A stretch of 64,000 bases of DNA from Blastomyces gilchristii SLH14081 (taxonomy: Eukaryota > Ascomycota > Eurotiomycetes > Onygenales > Ajellomycetaceae), in assembly GCF_000003855.2 (NCBI RefSeq), contig NW_003101679.1, positions 2,455,379-2,519,378 of the forward strand, written 5' to 3'. Of this stretch, positions 46,429 through 59,011 are shown in pieces (the stretch's first letter is position 1; the number at the start of each line of letters is the position of its first letter). Made by a program: the position numbers and the translations under genes. The notes below the pieces were generated by a model, which was not told the DNA's origin, did not search any database, and saw only the letters and a list, made by a program, of their open reading frames with translations.

Positions 46429-48314
46429 TCTTCACTTATCAGAGTAACTATACACAATGCTTTATACAAAATTCACCTTCAAATCAAGTACAGGTATAAA
46501 AAATGACTGGAAAATGTGTAGTAATGAAAAACCAGTCATGAGATATATCATTTTATATCTCTCTATTCTTCTATCTTCTTTATATTCTCTTTTAAACATG
46601 TATGTTTTAATGTGTCAAGTGATTTAGTAAGCTCATTCACCGCATTCTCAGCAGATGAAACATATTGAATAGATATCTTGTTCTTGTGAACAAGAGTCTG
46701 AAGAAGGTGGAATCAGATCTCTAAATACTTTGAGCAGTGTGAAATTGCTTCAGAAGAGGATAGCTCTATGATGAACTTATTATCAGCATGAATTGTATAA
46801 GTCAGACCATTGACTGTAATGAGAATGAGGTGACAATTGACATTCAGATTGTTGAGATGAGATGAGATGAATTCAGCATCTTCTAGAAGCTCTCAGAGAC
46901 AGACAAGCTCATATGCGGTCTTGAAGAATGCAATATATTCGGTCTCTGTTGATGACTTGAAGACCTCTGTTTGCCAGCAGCTCTGTCATGCAACGGGGCC
47001 ACCTGCCATGTAGATGATATAATCAGTGGTTGAACGGGATCCTGGATTCCTACCGGCTCAATCGGCATCTGCATATGCTACAGGTTCAATTTCAGCACCT
47101 CTGTAATAGGGTATACCCTCATTGATTGAACTCTGTAGATATCAGAGTGTACACTTGTATGCAGCCCAGTTCTTTGATGTAGGTCAAGAGCTGAATCATT
47201 CAAGAAAGCCTGCAGTGAAGCTCATATCAGAATGTGTATTAAATGCCAGATATTACAGAGATCTGATATCAGATTGATAGAATCATAGTATAAAATCTGC
47301 TGTGTATACAATCAGTTTCTTATCATGATTCATGAAATTGACATTCTTCTTCATAGAAGTGAATGTAGAATGACAGTCATTCATTGAGAACTTCTTCAGA
47401 AGATTTCTTACAAAGAGAAGTTAAAACAATGTTAATAAAGTTGAATCTCTATTAATCTTCATTTCTAGATAGTGATTGAAGTTCTCTACATTCTTAATCT
47501 TGTAATAAGCAGCTATTTCAGCTTTGACCCAGTTCAGATCTTTGATTTTCAGGCTGTAGAGATGAATATCATTCACATAGATGATTATATAGATCTGTCT
47601 TTCATCATGAATAAATAGTCTGATATCATAGAGACTGACATGAAAGTCTGAGTACAATAGCATCTTTCACAGCTTCTCATATTATAAGAGTGCTGCTTGC
47701 TTAAGACTGTAGAGTCTCTGCATCAACTTACACACAAGATTACCACAGTCTTCACAGAATTCTGTGAGTTGATTTATATATATCTGTTCATCAGCAGGCA
47801 GTTGAGTATTCAAAAAAGCAGTTATCATATCTATCTGCAGAACATACCATTCTCAGAATACTGACATTGTCATGAGAGCTTGTGAGATGAATGCAGAGAC
47901 AACAGATGCAAAGATTCTTGAGTAATTAACTCTCTTCTGTTGAAGATTTCTGCAGACAACTCAGCAGGCCTTATAGCAGATAATCTCACTCATATTATTA
48001 AACTTTTTATCAAATACTCATTGACTGTGAAGGACACTCATTTGTAATGTTCTCTTAATCAGTTATCAGATCTCTATCTATTTCAAACAGTTGATCTCTT
48101 TAACACAGGTCTTGTAATAATACTTTCATTTCATAAAAGCTTTGACACATGTGAGGTTTTTCAGAATCAGAAGTACAGTGATCTCAGAATCAGTAAGTAG
48201 ATCTTTAAGACTGTCTCTCACTGAAGCTTCTCTCACTGTAGTGATATTTCTTATAGATGTTGAAGAATCATCAGATTCAACTGTGAGTTCTGAGGAATTC
48301 AGTGTATTCTGCAC

Positions 48315-48691
48315 GCCCCGGTGGCCGAATGGTTAATGCGGCCACCCGGTAGCACCTTGGCGTGGGAAACCAAGGCGCGTGGGTTCGAAACCCGCAGGGG
48401 ATACATTAAATCCGGAACTCAAGCACCTCAGGTTTCTAATAAATACAGAGATGTACAAATCGCTCCAATGAATTGCTCTATGTTCCTGGGCTGGGAAGTT
48501 ATTATCGCATGTATCTAATTGTCACTCCTTTGTATTTTCCTATGTTCTTGTTATCTTGGCGTGGTCTCAACACCTGTATTTCCTCCTGTATAATCAACAC
48601 TTGACCTGTATTTAACATCACGCAAGGACTCATCATAAGCTCCGCTTGCATATGAGTATAATGGAAGAATAAGAATAATAATAATAATAAT
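48315..48691 (+). mobile_element. SINE 3 (tRNA-derived), best-preserved copy, 377 bp
   Basis: Head homologous to a type II (Ser/Leu-like) tRNA: A box tggccgaatgg at 48322-48332 and B box ggttcgaaacc at 48382-48392. These match Pol III promoter consensus, and the acceptor-like ends gcccc/ggggat pair. Body without coding capacity. 3' end gagtataatggaagaa then (TAA)n. A 14-bp duplication agtgtattctgcac (48301-48314 and 48692-48705). Unlike its host copia B it is hardly mutated, so it is a young insertion. The anticodon arm is not normal, so it is not a functional tRNA gene. Confidence 0.94.
48322..48392 (+). promoter_or_regulatory. Internal Pol III promoter of SINE 3 (A and B boxes)
   Basis: A box 48322-48332 and B box 48382-48392, 49 bp apart, the spacing of a tRNA gene with a long variable arm. 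Both are intact here and altered in SINE 1 and SINE 2. Confidence 0.85.
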
Positions 48692-50559
48692 AGTGTATTC
48701 TGCACTAAAAAGGTAGATATTCTTGTGAAGATATCACAGTCAATTCATAAATTATTAGTGAGTATACAAAATAATGAACACTCAGGTTGGATTTTCTCAT
48801 CAATAAACAGATCATCAATTGATGAATCAGAAATCATTGCAATCTCTTAACAGACTGCAGTGAGTAGGCCTGATGTTACTGAAGGAATTGCTGCAGCCGC
48901 TTTACAGACTGCATTGAGTAGAACCTTCAGGTTGTGTGAAGTAGTTAGTATTGATGAATCAGCAAGATGAAGATTCTTCTGAAAGATGATGTCTTTTGAT
49001 ATGTATAAACATCTGTTAAAGAGGTTCATCAATCTATAATTGATAAAATCATCATATTTCACAAAAATCAACTCTTTGAAATGAGAAGTCATCTTATTGA
49101 TGAGCTTGAGAACTATCTTCAAGAATGCTTTGTAACCTCATCAGCAAATGTCACATGCAGAAGATAAAGCTCTAAGCCAGGCCTCATACAGTGTAATCAG
49201 CTTTGTATTTTCAGAGCTCTCATACAATATTATTGAGATTGATATAAGGTTAAGCAGCTCTGTGACTCTAATAACTGCCTCATCATACATCTTTTCCAGA
49301 GCTGAAGAGTCTATTAATAGTGATCAGAACTTCTCAAGAATTAAACTAATTGATTATTCAGATACTTTATCTTACTGTGAAGTATAAGAAGAAGTCAGCT
49401 CTCATTTTATTTCTTCACTGAGCATATATGTCATAACTGCATTGAAATTCAATTCTTCACAGTCTGAGTGAATGATTGCAATGTCACATCTCAGCAGATT
49501 CTTGATAAATTGATTGAAGATCTGTATATATCTCAACATCTCATTCTTGCATTTCAATAGAAATATTCACCTCATTCAGATAGCATCATCTGTAATCATC
49601 ATTGCAAGCTTCTTGTCAGTATAAGATAATATATCATTCTCAGTTTCAAGAGTCTCACTATCACTGAATATATTCACTCAAATCTTCAAGACCTTGCAGA
49701 TGGCATGATGTGGTGTGAAATCCTTGTAGAAAGCACATTTCTGTTGAGTCTTAACACATGTAGCACTGAATGATAATTTTTTCAGACTGATAATGACTAT
49801 ATCAAATTGCAGGTCTCTGATCATTTTTAATATACTATTTTTACTGATATGATCAAGTCAATGATGTCACTCATCTATTGAAAGCTGTTTCAAAAGAACT
49901 GCAGATAATCAAGATGAAGATGAGATAATAAAGAAATCAGTATCTGAATTCTTAGAATTGATTAACTATTCAATCCTCTCACAGCTGAAAGGCCTCAAAG
50001 ACCCTGCACTCAGATCATAATCTGTTGAGATTGTCTTTGATTTTGAAACAGCCACATATGCCACTGCTTCATACATTGAGTTGTTCATTATCTCATGAAA
50101 TGTCAGTGAGCTGTTGAATAGAATGTAAATATTATTGTGAGACAGATTGATGTAGAAGATATCACTGTTAATAGATAACAGAAACTCAAAGTAGTTTCTA
50201 GTGTTAACTTGTATATCACAGTAAATATAGCTCTGGCATTTCATAAGTTCAGTGAAGATTAGATTTGCAGATAGTCCTGATACATAGTATACATGATTGA
50301 ATTCTATCAATCTTTCACTCACTGAGATGAATGCAGTGCTGACACTCTGAACCTTCAGAATGACCTTATTGATCACTTGAACTATTGAATTATTGATTGC
50401 TATAAGTTCTGAAAATCATGATTTATCACTCACTATGTGACATCCAGCGCCTCTATCTCATATAGTGAGGGAATTCTTGTGAGGTTTCATAAAACAGGCT
50501 GGTACATTGATAATCTCTGCAAGGTTTGTTATCTGATAGGTCTCTGATGTATCTGTAGT

Positions 50560-52070
50560 AAATAGTTGAGTTCTACCTTTACTATTGTTCTTTTTCTTCT
50601 TTTTCTTGAATTTCTTTATTCTCACAGTATTGTTTATTCTTCAATTATTCAGAGCACTGTCTGAATTGATCAATCAACAGATGTCAAAGTGAGATCTCTC
50701 ATATTCAGAACATGTAGATGAATTGCCTGATCTCTGATAATTTTAAAAGCTCTCTTGTGAACTGTCACAATCATATTCAGTACAGCCTTCACAGGCCGAA
50801 TTCAATGTATTGTTGTTAGAATTGATAGGTGTAGTGATCATTGTAGCTGTAGTTGCTGTTATAGCTATTGTAGCTGTTGTAGTGAAGTTAGCCGCAGAAT
50901 CTGTATTGTGTAGATTCTTTTTATCCTTTGAAAAATTAAGCCGCGAACAAATCTTCTTCATGAGAAGATCAACATTCAATATCTCAGATATGGATTTGAA
51001 ATCCTGTATCTGCTCTATCTTCTTCTGAATATAATTCCTTCAATTGTTAAGTAGAACTGAGTAGAAGGTATTAAATATTCACACATCTGAGAAGAAAGCA
51101 TTCAACATCTTCAATTTTGTAATGACAGACCGGAATTTATCAAAGAATGTGTGTAGATTGATGACCTGTGTGTTATCAAGAGACATGAATTTCAGAACTG
51201 TCTCACCATGTAACTGTATTTTAAGAATAGAGTATTGCTATTCAATCACATTTCATAGAGTATAAGCAATCTGATTTTCATCAAATTTGAAGAAACATGA
51301 TCTGACACCTGCACTCAAGGAGTTCAAGATGAATGTATAGAGTCACTGATTTCTGGCATCTTAGAATGATGCTCATTTATCATCTTTTTATAGAGAGTTC
51401 TGAGTCTGTCATTTCTCTATCATATATCAACACTGTGCATCAACCAGTTTCAATTTCATGAAGATGCTTCATGTGATATAATTGAATATATCAGTTAGAC
51501 TGTTTAATCTCAGAGTATTCTTGACATCTTTCTTGAATTAAGAGATTGCCTTGTCAACACAGCTATTCAGTTTATAAAGAGTGAATTTCAACCTTTCACT
51601 GAGATTAGAATCTCATGTGGCTGTACAGGCTGTTGAAATAATGATAGAATGATTGTTGACATTCTGTGATCAATCTGTAGAGAATCTCTGTTGACAGAGT
51701 TTTTTCAGTTGTAGTTCAAGTTCTAGAACTCTTCACTTCTTCTTCTTCATCTATTGGTCTGATATTGCCTCGCCTGAACTGTTGACTTCATGAGAACCAG
51801 CTTCATCATGACTTCATGAGAACCAGCTTCATCATGTTGTCGAGTAGATCAGGGGGCCGGCCTGACTGTGTCAGAAGCTGTATTCAAACCAGCTTCAAAT
51901 CAAGAGGGTGTTTCAGAGTGTTCATCAATGAAGCTTTCAAATGCTTCAGAACAATGTTCACTGGCAGAGTGTGAGTGTGAAGAATCATCACCATCAACTG
52001 ATTCAGTGAAAAGGACGTGAGATCACGAACATGTATGTGGGCGAGATCATATTGAATCTGCCATCTTGAT
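50560..52070 (-). pseudogene. Copia B gag, degenerate
   Basis: Minus strand between the primer site and protease. A start near 52063 (MADSI...) is plausible. The middle (about 51500-51000) reads as the copia gag core, and a degenerate zinc knuckle CSEYERSHFDIC lies near 50710-50675. A 28-bp tandem duplication (gacttcatgagaaccagctt ...) at about 51784-51837 lies in the N-terminal part. Two CpG-containing islands (50930-50945, 51838-51860) are less mutated than their surroundings. Confidence 0.7.
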
Positions 52071-52319
52071 ATTCATTTATTGAATCCTTGTCAATATTGT
52101 TCTCTTTTTCTTGCTTTTTTTTTGCAAATGTAATGTGTTTTCTGCAAGCCTATTTTTTAAGCGAGCAGTACTATTATTGATCATCAAGATCTCAAACACA
52201 TCAATACTGATAGAATAAGACAATTTTAACTCCTGATGAGTGTATTGAATAAAGCAGTAGTTAAATAATGATTATATCAACAAGAAATCCCGAATTGACA
52301 GTGATTTTGTGCAAAACAG

Positions 52320-52330
52320 GTCTCATAACC
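52320..52330 (-). promoter_or_regulatory. Copia B primer-binding site (half-tRNA-iMet type)
   Basis: Minus-strand text ggttatgaga directly follows the 5' LTR. GGTTATGAG is complementary to the CTCATAACC anticodon-loop region of initiator methionine tRNA, the primer fragment used by Drosophila copia and several fungal Ty1/copia elements. The identification is by motif recall, not by a tRNA in this window. Confidence 0.65.
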
Positions 52331-52425
52331 TGTGAAAGGTGTAAAGCTTGTGTGATTGAAAGGTTGCTAGCTTGTGGAAAGTTATATGATGAAAGTCTTA
52401 GTAAGTCAGATCAGGTGACCTGACA
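52331..52425 (-). repeat. Copia B 5' LTR, 95 bp
   Basis: Bounded by the primer-binding site on the left and the gtttc duplication on the right. A handful of transitions separate it from the 3' LTR. Confidence 0.92.
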
Positions 52426-53126
52426 GTTTCTATCTCATTCTTCTGCAGCAGTAAATGCAAAAAAAAGATCTTAGAATTAGTTTTTTACTTCTCTTGAAAA
52501 AGTAAGGTATTTTTCTCTGGATTTTATACAATATTCTTACAAAGAATTAAAAATAGAGTTATTTTCTATCATAATTTTATATTCTTTTAAGTAAGAATTA
52601 CTTTTTCAGTGACTGAAGAGCTTTCATTAATACTTAATTCTTTTTTACACTCTTTATTAACTGCTTTGAGTTGTACACTTGTTATGTGAGAAGAATTGAA
52701 TAATTTAGAATAAAATTAAATAGTTTTAATCAATTTCTCTGTAAAAAATTGATTTATTTTTTATCAGTTGTTCTCTTAAAAACTATCATATCATCTCATT
52801 TATTATCAATTGATATTATACTTTTCCTCACTGTATCTCAAGAAAGAGATTGTAAAGATTTTATTAATTTATCTTAAAAATCAATTTTAGTTTATTAGAT
52901 TCTCTTCAAAAATCTAACCTAGTTTCTGAACTAGTGTGAAAAAAATCAGGTGTTTTATACATAAAAGTCTTTTATTCTTCTTTTGAAACAGTCTGACCAA
53001 CTTTTCAATTGAAAACAGACTTAGAAATCTCTTAATTGAAGCAGTCTGATCAACTTTTCAATTCAAAAGAGTACAATAAATATCTCAATTAAAGCAGTCT
53101 GACCAACTTTTCATTGAGTAAGAATA

Positions 53127-54731
53127 ATGAGTTCAAAAGTACACTCAGTTGATGTGAAAAAAGATGCTTTCTCAAATGCTATTTCTGAGATTGAAATTCT
53201 GAAGAGAAGAAAGAAAGAAGAAATAGAGAAATAACAAGTTCTTGAAATACAGAAACTTGAAAAAGTAAGTAAAATTCTTGAACAGCAGTGTCTGAGTGAG
53301 ATAAGTGAAGAAGTTCTGTTAATTCTTCATGCTCAGACTAGACAACTACAGGAAGTGATCAAGTTCAAACTTGGAATTTCAAACACAGTTCTAAAAACTT
53401 TGAAAATTTCTAATACAATCACTGACTCTTCAGTTTACTCTTCTTTTTTTTCTACTTCTTCTTCTTCTTCTTCTTTAAATCAGAAGAAAACATATGCTCA
53501 AGCAGCTGAATCTGCTGTCTCTAAACCTGCTGTCTCAAAACATGCTCAGAATCCTGAGAAAACTGAGAAGAATAATACTCATACTTCTATTCATAGAAAA
53601 GTGAAGAAAAAATTGTAAAAGAAGAAAAACTTTCAAATCTCTAGAAATAGAAGACTTATTCTCAAAGTCTCAAATCAGAATATCTTGTAATGAAACAAGC
53701 TAAACTCAAATCTCATTTTCAGAGGCAGAAATGAAATTAATCAGCAGTTCTTTTCTCAGTTAATAACTGATATTGAAGTTCAAAAATCAGTTATAGCTTC
53801 AATTGAGTCATTCTTCTTTAGAAACTTTATGATTCTGACTACAATGTCTGAATTCAGTGCTGAATTCCTTATTCAGAATGAGAATCTCTGAAAGTCAGCA
53901 GTAGAATCTTTGCTAAACACAACAATTCTATCTGAAAGAGATGAAAAGTGAGACAAATTCATTCTTTATTATATTTCAGTTGAAATTTTTGACTGTGAAG
54001 AAGAAATGCTACTTCTCAAAAATAAATTAGAAGAATACAACTCTATTCAACTGAGAAAGAAGCCTGTATAACTAAATTCAATTGAGTTCAGATAAAGCAG
54101 GAGAAATGCCTCTGTTCTAGTATATATAAAAACACTTGAACAGTTAAAGATCTCTGAAGTAAGAGTAGCAGATTTGAAAATGAGAGTTCATGAATACAAA
54201 GACTCAACAATGAATCTCAAAGCTCAAACACAGTGTTCAAACTGTCAAAGATATGAACACTTTGTAATCTCATATTTTAGAGACTCAAAATGTGCATTCT
54301 GTGCCAGAGATCACAAAGCTAGTGAGCATAAATGTGAAACATGCTTAAAAAGAGATGAAATATGTCAACACACTCTGCTTAAGTGCTCTAATTGCAAAGA
54401 AAAACATGCATCTAGCTCAAAAGAATGTATGTTTGCTTCTAGAACTCAAAAGAACTGGAGAAAAGATGAAGCTCAAAGTCAATCTAGAACTGAAGAGAAG
54501 AGTCAAGTCAGTAGACTTATAACTGCAAGCTTAAAAAGAAGAAACTCTCAACTATCTAAATCTTCAAACTTCAATTCTTCAGCTAAATGTAAACAGAATT
54601 TGAATCCTCAAACTCCTGTTAAGATTAGAGAATTGAGAAATGACTCTGATGATAAACTAGATATAATGCAAGCAGTTGAGATCCCTACTTTTCAAAATAG
54701 TTATAATCTACTATCTGATGATAGTGACTAG
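53127..54731 (+). pseudogene. LINE B ORF1 (gag-like, CCHC knuckles), few stops
   Basis: 534 codons plus stop from ATG 53127. Charged N-terminus (MSSKVHSVDVKKD), Ser-rich stretch, KKTYAQAAESAVSKPA at 53481-53530, a central domain with INQQFFSQLITDIEVQK, and an intact zinc-knuckle array in the open piece 54174-54731: CSNCQRYEHF, CAFCARDHKASEHKC, CETCLKRDEICQ, CSNCKEKHASSSKEC. The basic, Ser-rich C-terminus ends YNLLSDDSD. Premature stops at about 53232, 53616 and 53689 coincide with LINE A. The start is chosen because the same ATG and frame occur in LINE A. RNA-binding partner of ORF2 by family knowledge. Confidence 0.85.
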
Positions 54732-54760
54732 ATTCTACTCTATCTCTACTCTCTTTTAGT

Positions 54761-57700
54761 ATGAATATGCAACAAAAACAACAAAAAAAGTTTAAAAACT
54801 CTTCAAAAATCACATTTATTCAAAATAATGTGAATAGAAACTTAAATTGTATTTATTCTTGTCTTCAAATTGCATTTGAATAAAAAGTTGATTTTGTACT
54901 ACTTCAGGAACTGAATTTTGATGCTGAGCAAAATTACATCATTTCTTATTCAAGCTACTACTGCTTTCTATCTCAAAAGTCTGAGATAAAGTCAAGAGTA
55001 GTGATCTATGAAAGAAAGAGAGTAAGATATCAATTTAATCTAAGATTTGATATCATATCTGACCCTGATATTCTGGTGGGTGATATTATAGATAAAGAAA
55101 ATGAGTTTGATACTATACATCTCATAAATATCTATAATGAAAAGTCATTGAAGAAAAATAACAATATCTGGACAATTGATAGAGGATTTCTGAACATAAC
55201 TTCATCAAGAAACTCTATAATTGCAGGAGATTTCAATGCACATCATTTCTGATGAAATTCAGAATGTAAGAGAGCAGTGAGAGCTGATAATCTGATTGAA
55301 TAAACCTTTGAGTATTCAATAGATTTGATTAATAAGTCTGATCAACAAACATTCTTTAGAAAAGGCATGAAACAGAAATCTATTATAGATCTAATCTTCA
55401 TGTCACAAAATCTAATGAAAAGAAGACTTGTAAACTGGTTTATTAATTCAAATGAGACATCAGGATCAGGTCATGAGATTATTCAATTTAATATTGAACT
55501 GAGTGAAAAACAAATGAGTGAAAATCCTCTTCTCTCTAATCAGTTTAACTTTGAAAAAGCTGATTGAAAAGCAGTTGAAGAAAGCATAAAACTGTTAAAA
55601 TCTGAAAGGCAGAATGAGCTATATTAAAATTCTGGTCAAGATATCTCAAATGAAATGCTTAAGAATAGAGTGAAGCTTATTACACCTATTATTCTAACAA
55701 GTGTTAGAGATAATATTTCAAAGAGAAAATCTTCTGAGTATTCAAAATCTTGGTGAAATGAGAATATCTCATCTAAAAGAAAAGAATTAGCTACTACTAG
55801 AAGAGATTGAAAGAATGATGTAATATCTGATAAAGAGTTCAAAGCTGTCAGAAATTAATATTTTTCAGATATTAAAAGAGCTAAAACAGACTGCTGAAAT
55901 AAATTTCTTGAAGAAGCATGAGAAAAGGAAGTTTTTAAAGCTTTTAACTATACTAAAACAAGAAGTGTAGCAAAACTTCCAGCCTTAGAATATGAGTTTC
56001 AGAATGAATTATATACAGCAAACTCTTTTGAGGAAAAATGTCAAGCTTTCATGAGAATTCTCTTTCAGAACTCATCAGATTCAGATTCAGATTCAGAGAA
56101 AGAGAATATATCACTTCTCAACTACATTGATGAAAATAACTGAGAATGGCCTGATCTTACACAAGATGAATTAGAGTCAGCTATCTTCTCAAGTTCTGTT
56201 AAAACTGCTGCAGGGCCTGATTCAATTAATCACTTGATTATTCAAAATACATATTCCTACTTAAAGAATGAATATTTTAAGCTCTTTTTCAATCTCTTGA
56301 AAAATGAATATCATTCTGAATACTGAAGAGAAGCCACTGAAGTGATTCTTACAAAACCTAATAGAAAAACTTCAATTCCTAAGTCATATTGAGTAATATC
56401 TCTATTAAACTGTCTAGAAAAGATTTTGAAAAAGATAATAGCTACTTAATTATCTTTTATAAGCTCTATTAATAACTCTCTTTTATTCAGTGAATAAATG
56501 AGAGATAGAAAACAATGTTCTGCAATTGACACTGTTCTCTCAGTTGTTCATGATATTCAAATAGCAAAGCATGAAGGTCTGGTCTCAACTGCAGTTTTTA
56601 TTGACATAAAAGAAGTATTTGATCATGTTTCAAAGTCAAAGTTAATTCAGACTTTGAAGATGTTAAAACTGTTACTTTCTCTAATAAAATAGATTAACTG
56701 TTTTATATCTAAAAGAATCATACAACTTTTCTTTGATGGAATGAAATAAGACAAGACTGAGATAAAAATAGAAGTGTCACAAGAATCTTCAATCTCACTC
56801 ATTTTATTTGTAATATACACTGCATATCTATTCAAAGATAGAAATATGAAAATAGTGTGATCTCTAAGTTATGTAAATGATATTGGTCTAGTCTACAGCT
56901 CAAAAACTATCAAAGAGAATTTGTAAGTGATTGAAAAAGCTGTAAAGGAAATCCTTGTCAGAGCAGATATCAATGAAATTCAATTTAATATAAATAAAAC
57001 TGAGTTAATTCATTTCTTTTCTAGATTCAATGAGAAAGAACTATCTCTAACTCTTTTAAATAGAGAGATTAAACCCAGTTTAAATGTCAAATGATTAGAA
57101 GTATGGTTAAACTCCAAGTTGAATTTTAAATATCATATTCAACAAAGAACTATCAAGACAGAAAGACTATTGAACAACAATATCAGACTATGAAATACAG
57201 AGAGAGGTCTATCCTTCCAGGCTATGAGACAGTTATATATAGCCTGTATTACCTCAGTAGCTGATTATGAAGTTCAAGTTTGATGAAATAATCAAGGAAA
57301 TTTCACTGAACTCTTTCAAAGTCTGCAAAACAGAGCTTTGAGAAGAATTCTGAAAGCATTTAAATCATCTTCTATTAAAGCAATGGAAATTAAAGCTTTA
57401 ATTCTCTCTTCTGCTATTAGATTTGAAAAGGCCTGTATAAACTATGCTCTGAGAGTTATAAAGATGAGCTTAAATCATATAATCAGAGAAAGAGTCTCTT
57501 TCTCATTTTCATTAGTTAACTCTGAAAATGAACTGGATTGAAATAGATTTCTTGATTGAAATGAAAATAATTCTTCAAAGAAAATGTCTTCTCAACTGTA
57601 CAGACTATGCTCACTGATTAAAAATCAATTTTCTTCTTTAAATATTGAAAAAGTTGCTCATGAGAAGTTATCTCTCTGAAGTGAAAACCTTGAATCTCTT

Positions 57701-58722
57701 ATAGACTTGTAAATAAGTGAACTATCTAAAGAGAAAGAATATGAACAGCATTTGAAGAGAATTTCTACAATCAATATAAAAGACTCTATTCTGATTTATT
57801 CAGATGACTCAAAAAATGAGAATTTGAATAGATTAGATACAGGCATTGCTTATACTGAAGATAATATTAATTTTATCTCAGATTTCTGGAATTTAGGCTG
57901 TGAATCTGAAGTCTTTGATGCTGAATTATTTGCAATAGTGAAAGCTTTCAAACTTATTAAAATAAAATCTCATAAAAGAGAAAATAGTTTGAAAGAGATA
58001 TGAATATTCTCTGATAGTCAAGCTGCTTTAAAAAGACTTAGAAATAGTCAGATTTATAATGATTAAATGAATCTTGAACTGATCTTAAACTCCATTTTAA
58101 AAATTCAAAAGAGAAGAACATTAAAGCTGATAATTCATCTGTACTGAGTTCCTGCTCATATAAATATTCATGATAATGAATTGACTAATTCAGCTGTAAA
58201 GGAATGTTCAGAATTAAGCAGATCTGTTCAAAAAATTATGTCCTAGTCTTTTATAAAGAGAAAAATAAAAGAATCTTGTTTAGACAAGTGAAATGAAAGC
58301 TGACAGAAATAAAAGAAGAGTATACATTATTCAAGATTGAAACAAAACCCAAGTGGAAATCTTGTTCAATTAAATATAAAAAGAAAATATTCTCATCTAT
58401 AATACAGCTGAAATTAGAACATGGCTATTTCAAATCTTATATACAAAGATTTGATGATAGATTTGATTCAATAGAATACTCATTCTGCAATGCAAATGAG
58501 AATTCTGAGCATATTATAATACACTGTGCATTATACAATAGTCTCAGAGTCAGATTGAAAGAGAAGTACAATCTAAATCAATTAAATATAAGATTCTTAT
58601 TCTCAACTGAGACAGGAATTAAATACTTAATAGACTTTCTATCAGAAACTCAAGCAGCTATAAGAAAATAGCTGAATTCAGAAATATGTGAATATGAAGA
58701 GAAGGAAATTGATCAGATATAG
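54761..58722 (+). pseudogene. LINE B ORF2 (endonuclease, RT, RNase H)
   Basis: ATG 54761, 29 bp after ORF1. Endonuclease: open piece 55001-55252 with the motif GDFNAHH at 55226-55246, then SIIDLIFMSQNL. RT: AGPDSINHLI near 56212, STAVFIDIKEVFDHVSKSKL at about 56585-56645, active site YVND at 56870-56881 (YVDD expected). RNase H: SILIYSDDSK and EVFDAELFAIVKAFKLIKIK (57752-58003), then FSDSQAALKRL. C-terminal Cys/His motif FCNANENSEHIIIHC at about 58485-58530. A one-base deletion near 58340 shifts the frame, and several TGA/TAA stops occur. Domain order matches Tad1-clade LINEs. Confidence 0.87.
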
Positions 58723-59011
58723 TCTGTTAAAACAGCTATATACTATCTTTCAATAATTTGTTTCATTACAATCTCTCATTATTTTACTTTACCTTTTTCT
58801 TTCTATTCTTTTCTATCTATCTATTTAATGTGTCTATCTTTAAGACTGTGTTCTCTTTTCTTTTGTCATGTCAAATGGTTTCAAAGTATCAGAAGATGTT
58901 AAAATACTGTAATTTGTAAACAGTTTTTATATTCTGAGCTGGAATTTTCTGATTTTACATATCTGAAATTAATGAATGTATAATAGTTAACTGTATAGAT
59001 ATAGGAAAAAC

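Larger units (their letters stand above)
46640..50470 (-). pseudogene. Copia B pol: protease, integrase, RT, RNase H
   Basis: Protease-like GAGCHIVSDKS at about 50455-50420, then VYYVSGLSANLIFTELMK (50376-49966 open), the usual segment before integrase. Integrase zinc finger: DHISKNSILKM and CVKTQQKCAFYKDFTPH (about 49870-49710). An acidic/Ser-rich linker (48314-48126: ELTVESDDSSTSIRN) is interrupted by SINE 3. RT: IYVNDIHLYSLK (47582-47547), Asn replacing the first Asp of YVDD, then VENFNHYLEMKINRD. RNase H runs to about 46640 (ELVCLRELLE-type C-terminus with EAEFISS-like text near 46870). Stops are mostly TGA. Confidence 0.87.
46334..52425 (-). mobile_element. Copia B: complete Ty1/copia retrotransposon with SINE 3 inside
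   Basis: 95-bp LTRs at 46334-46428 and 52331-52425 and a 5-bp duplication gtttc (46329-46333 and 52426-52430) within LINE B leader text. Minus-strand order: primer site, gag, protease, integrase, RT, RNase H. About 5.7 kb without SINE 3 and its duplication. Short LTRs and one long gag-pol frame are typical of fungal copia elements. Confidence 0.92.

Noticed and set aside
48315..48402. Functional tRNA-Ser or tRNA-Leu gene
   Set aside because: The head has A and B boxes and pairing acceptor ends, but the anticodon arm is abnormal. It is fused to a SINE body with a (TAA)n tail and target duplication.
50810..51028. Hydrophobic Val/Ile/Ala-rich plus-strand frame
   Set aside because: It is antisense to copia B gag, where the minus strand encodes a Thr/Ala-rich stretch; not an independent membrane protein.
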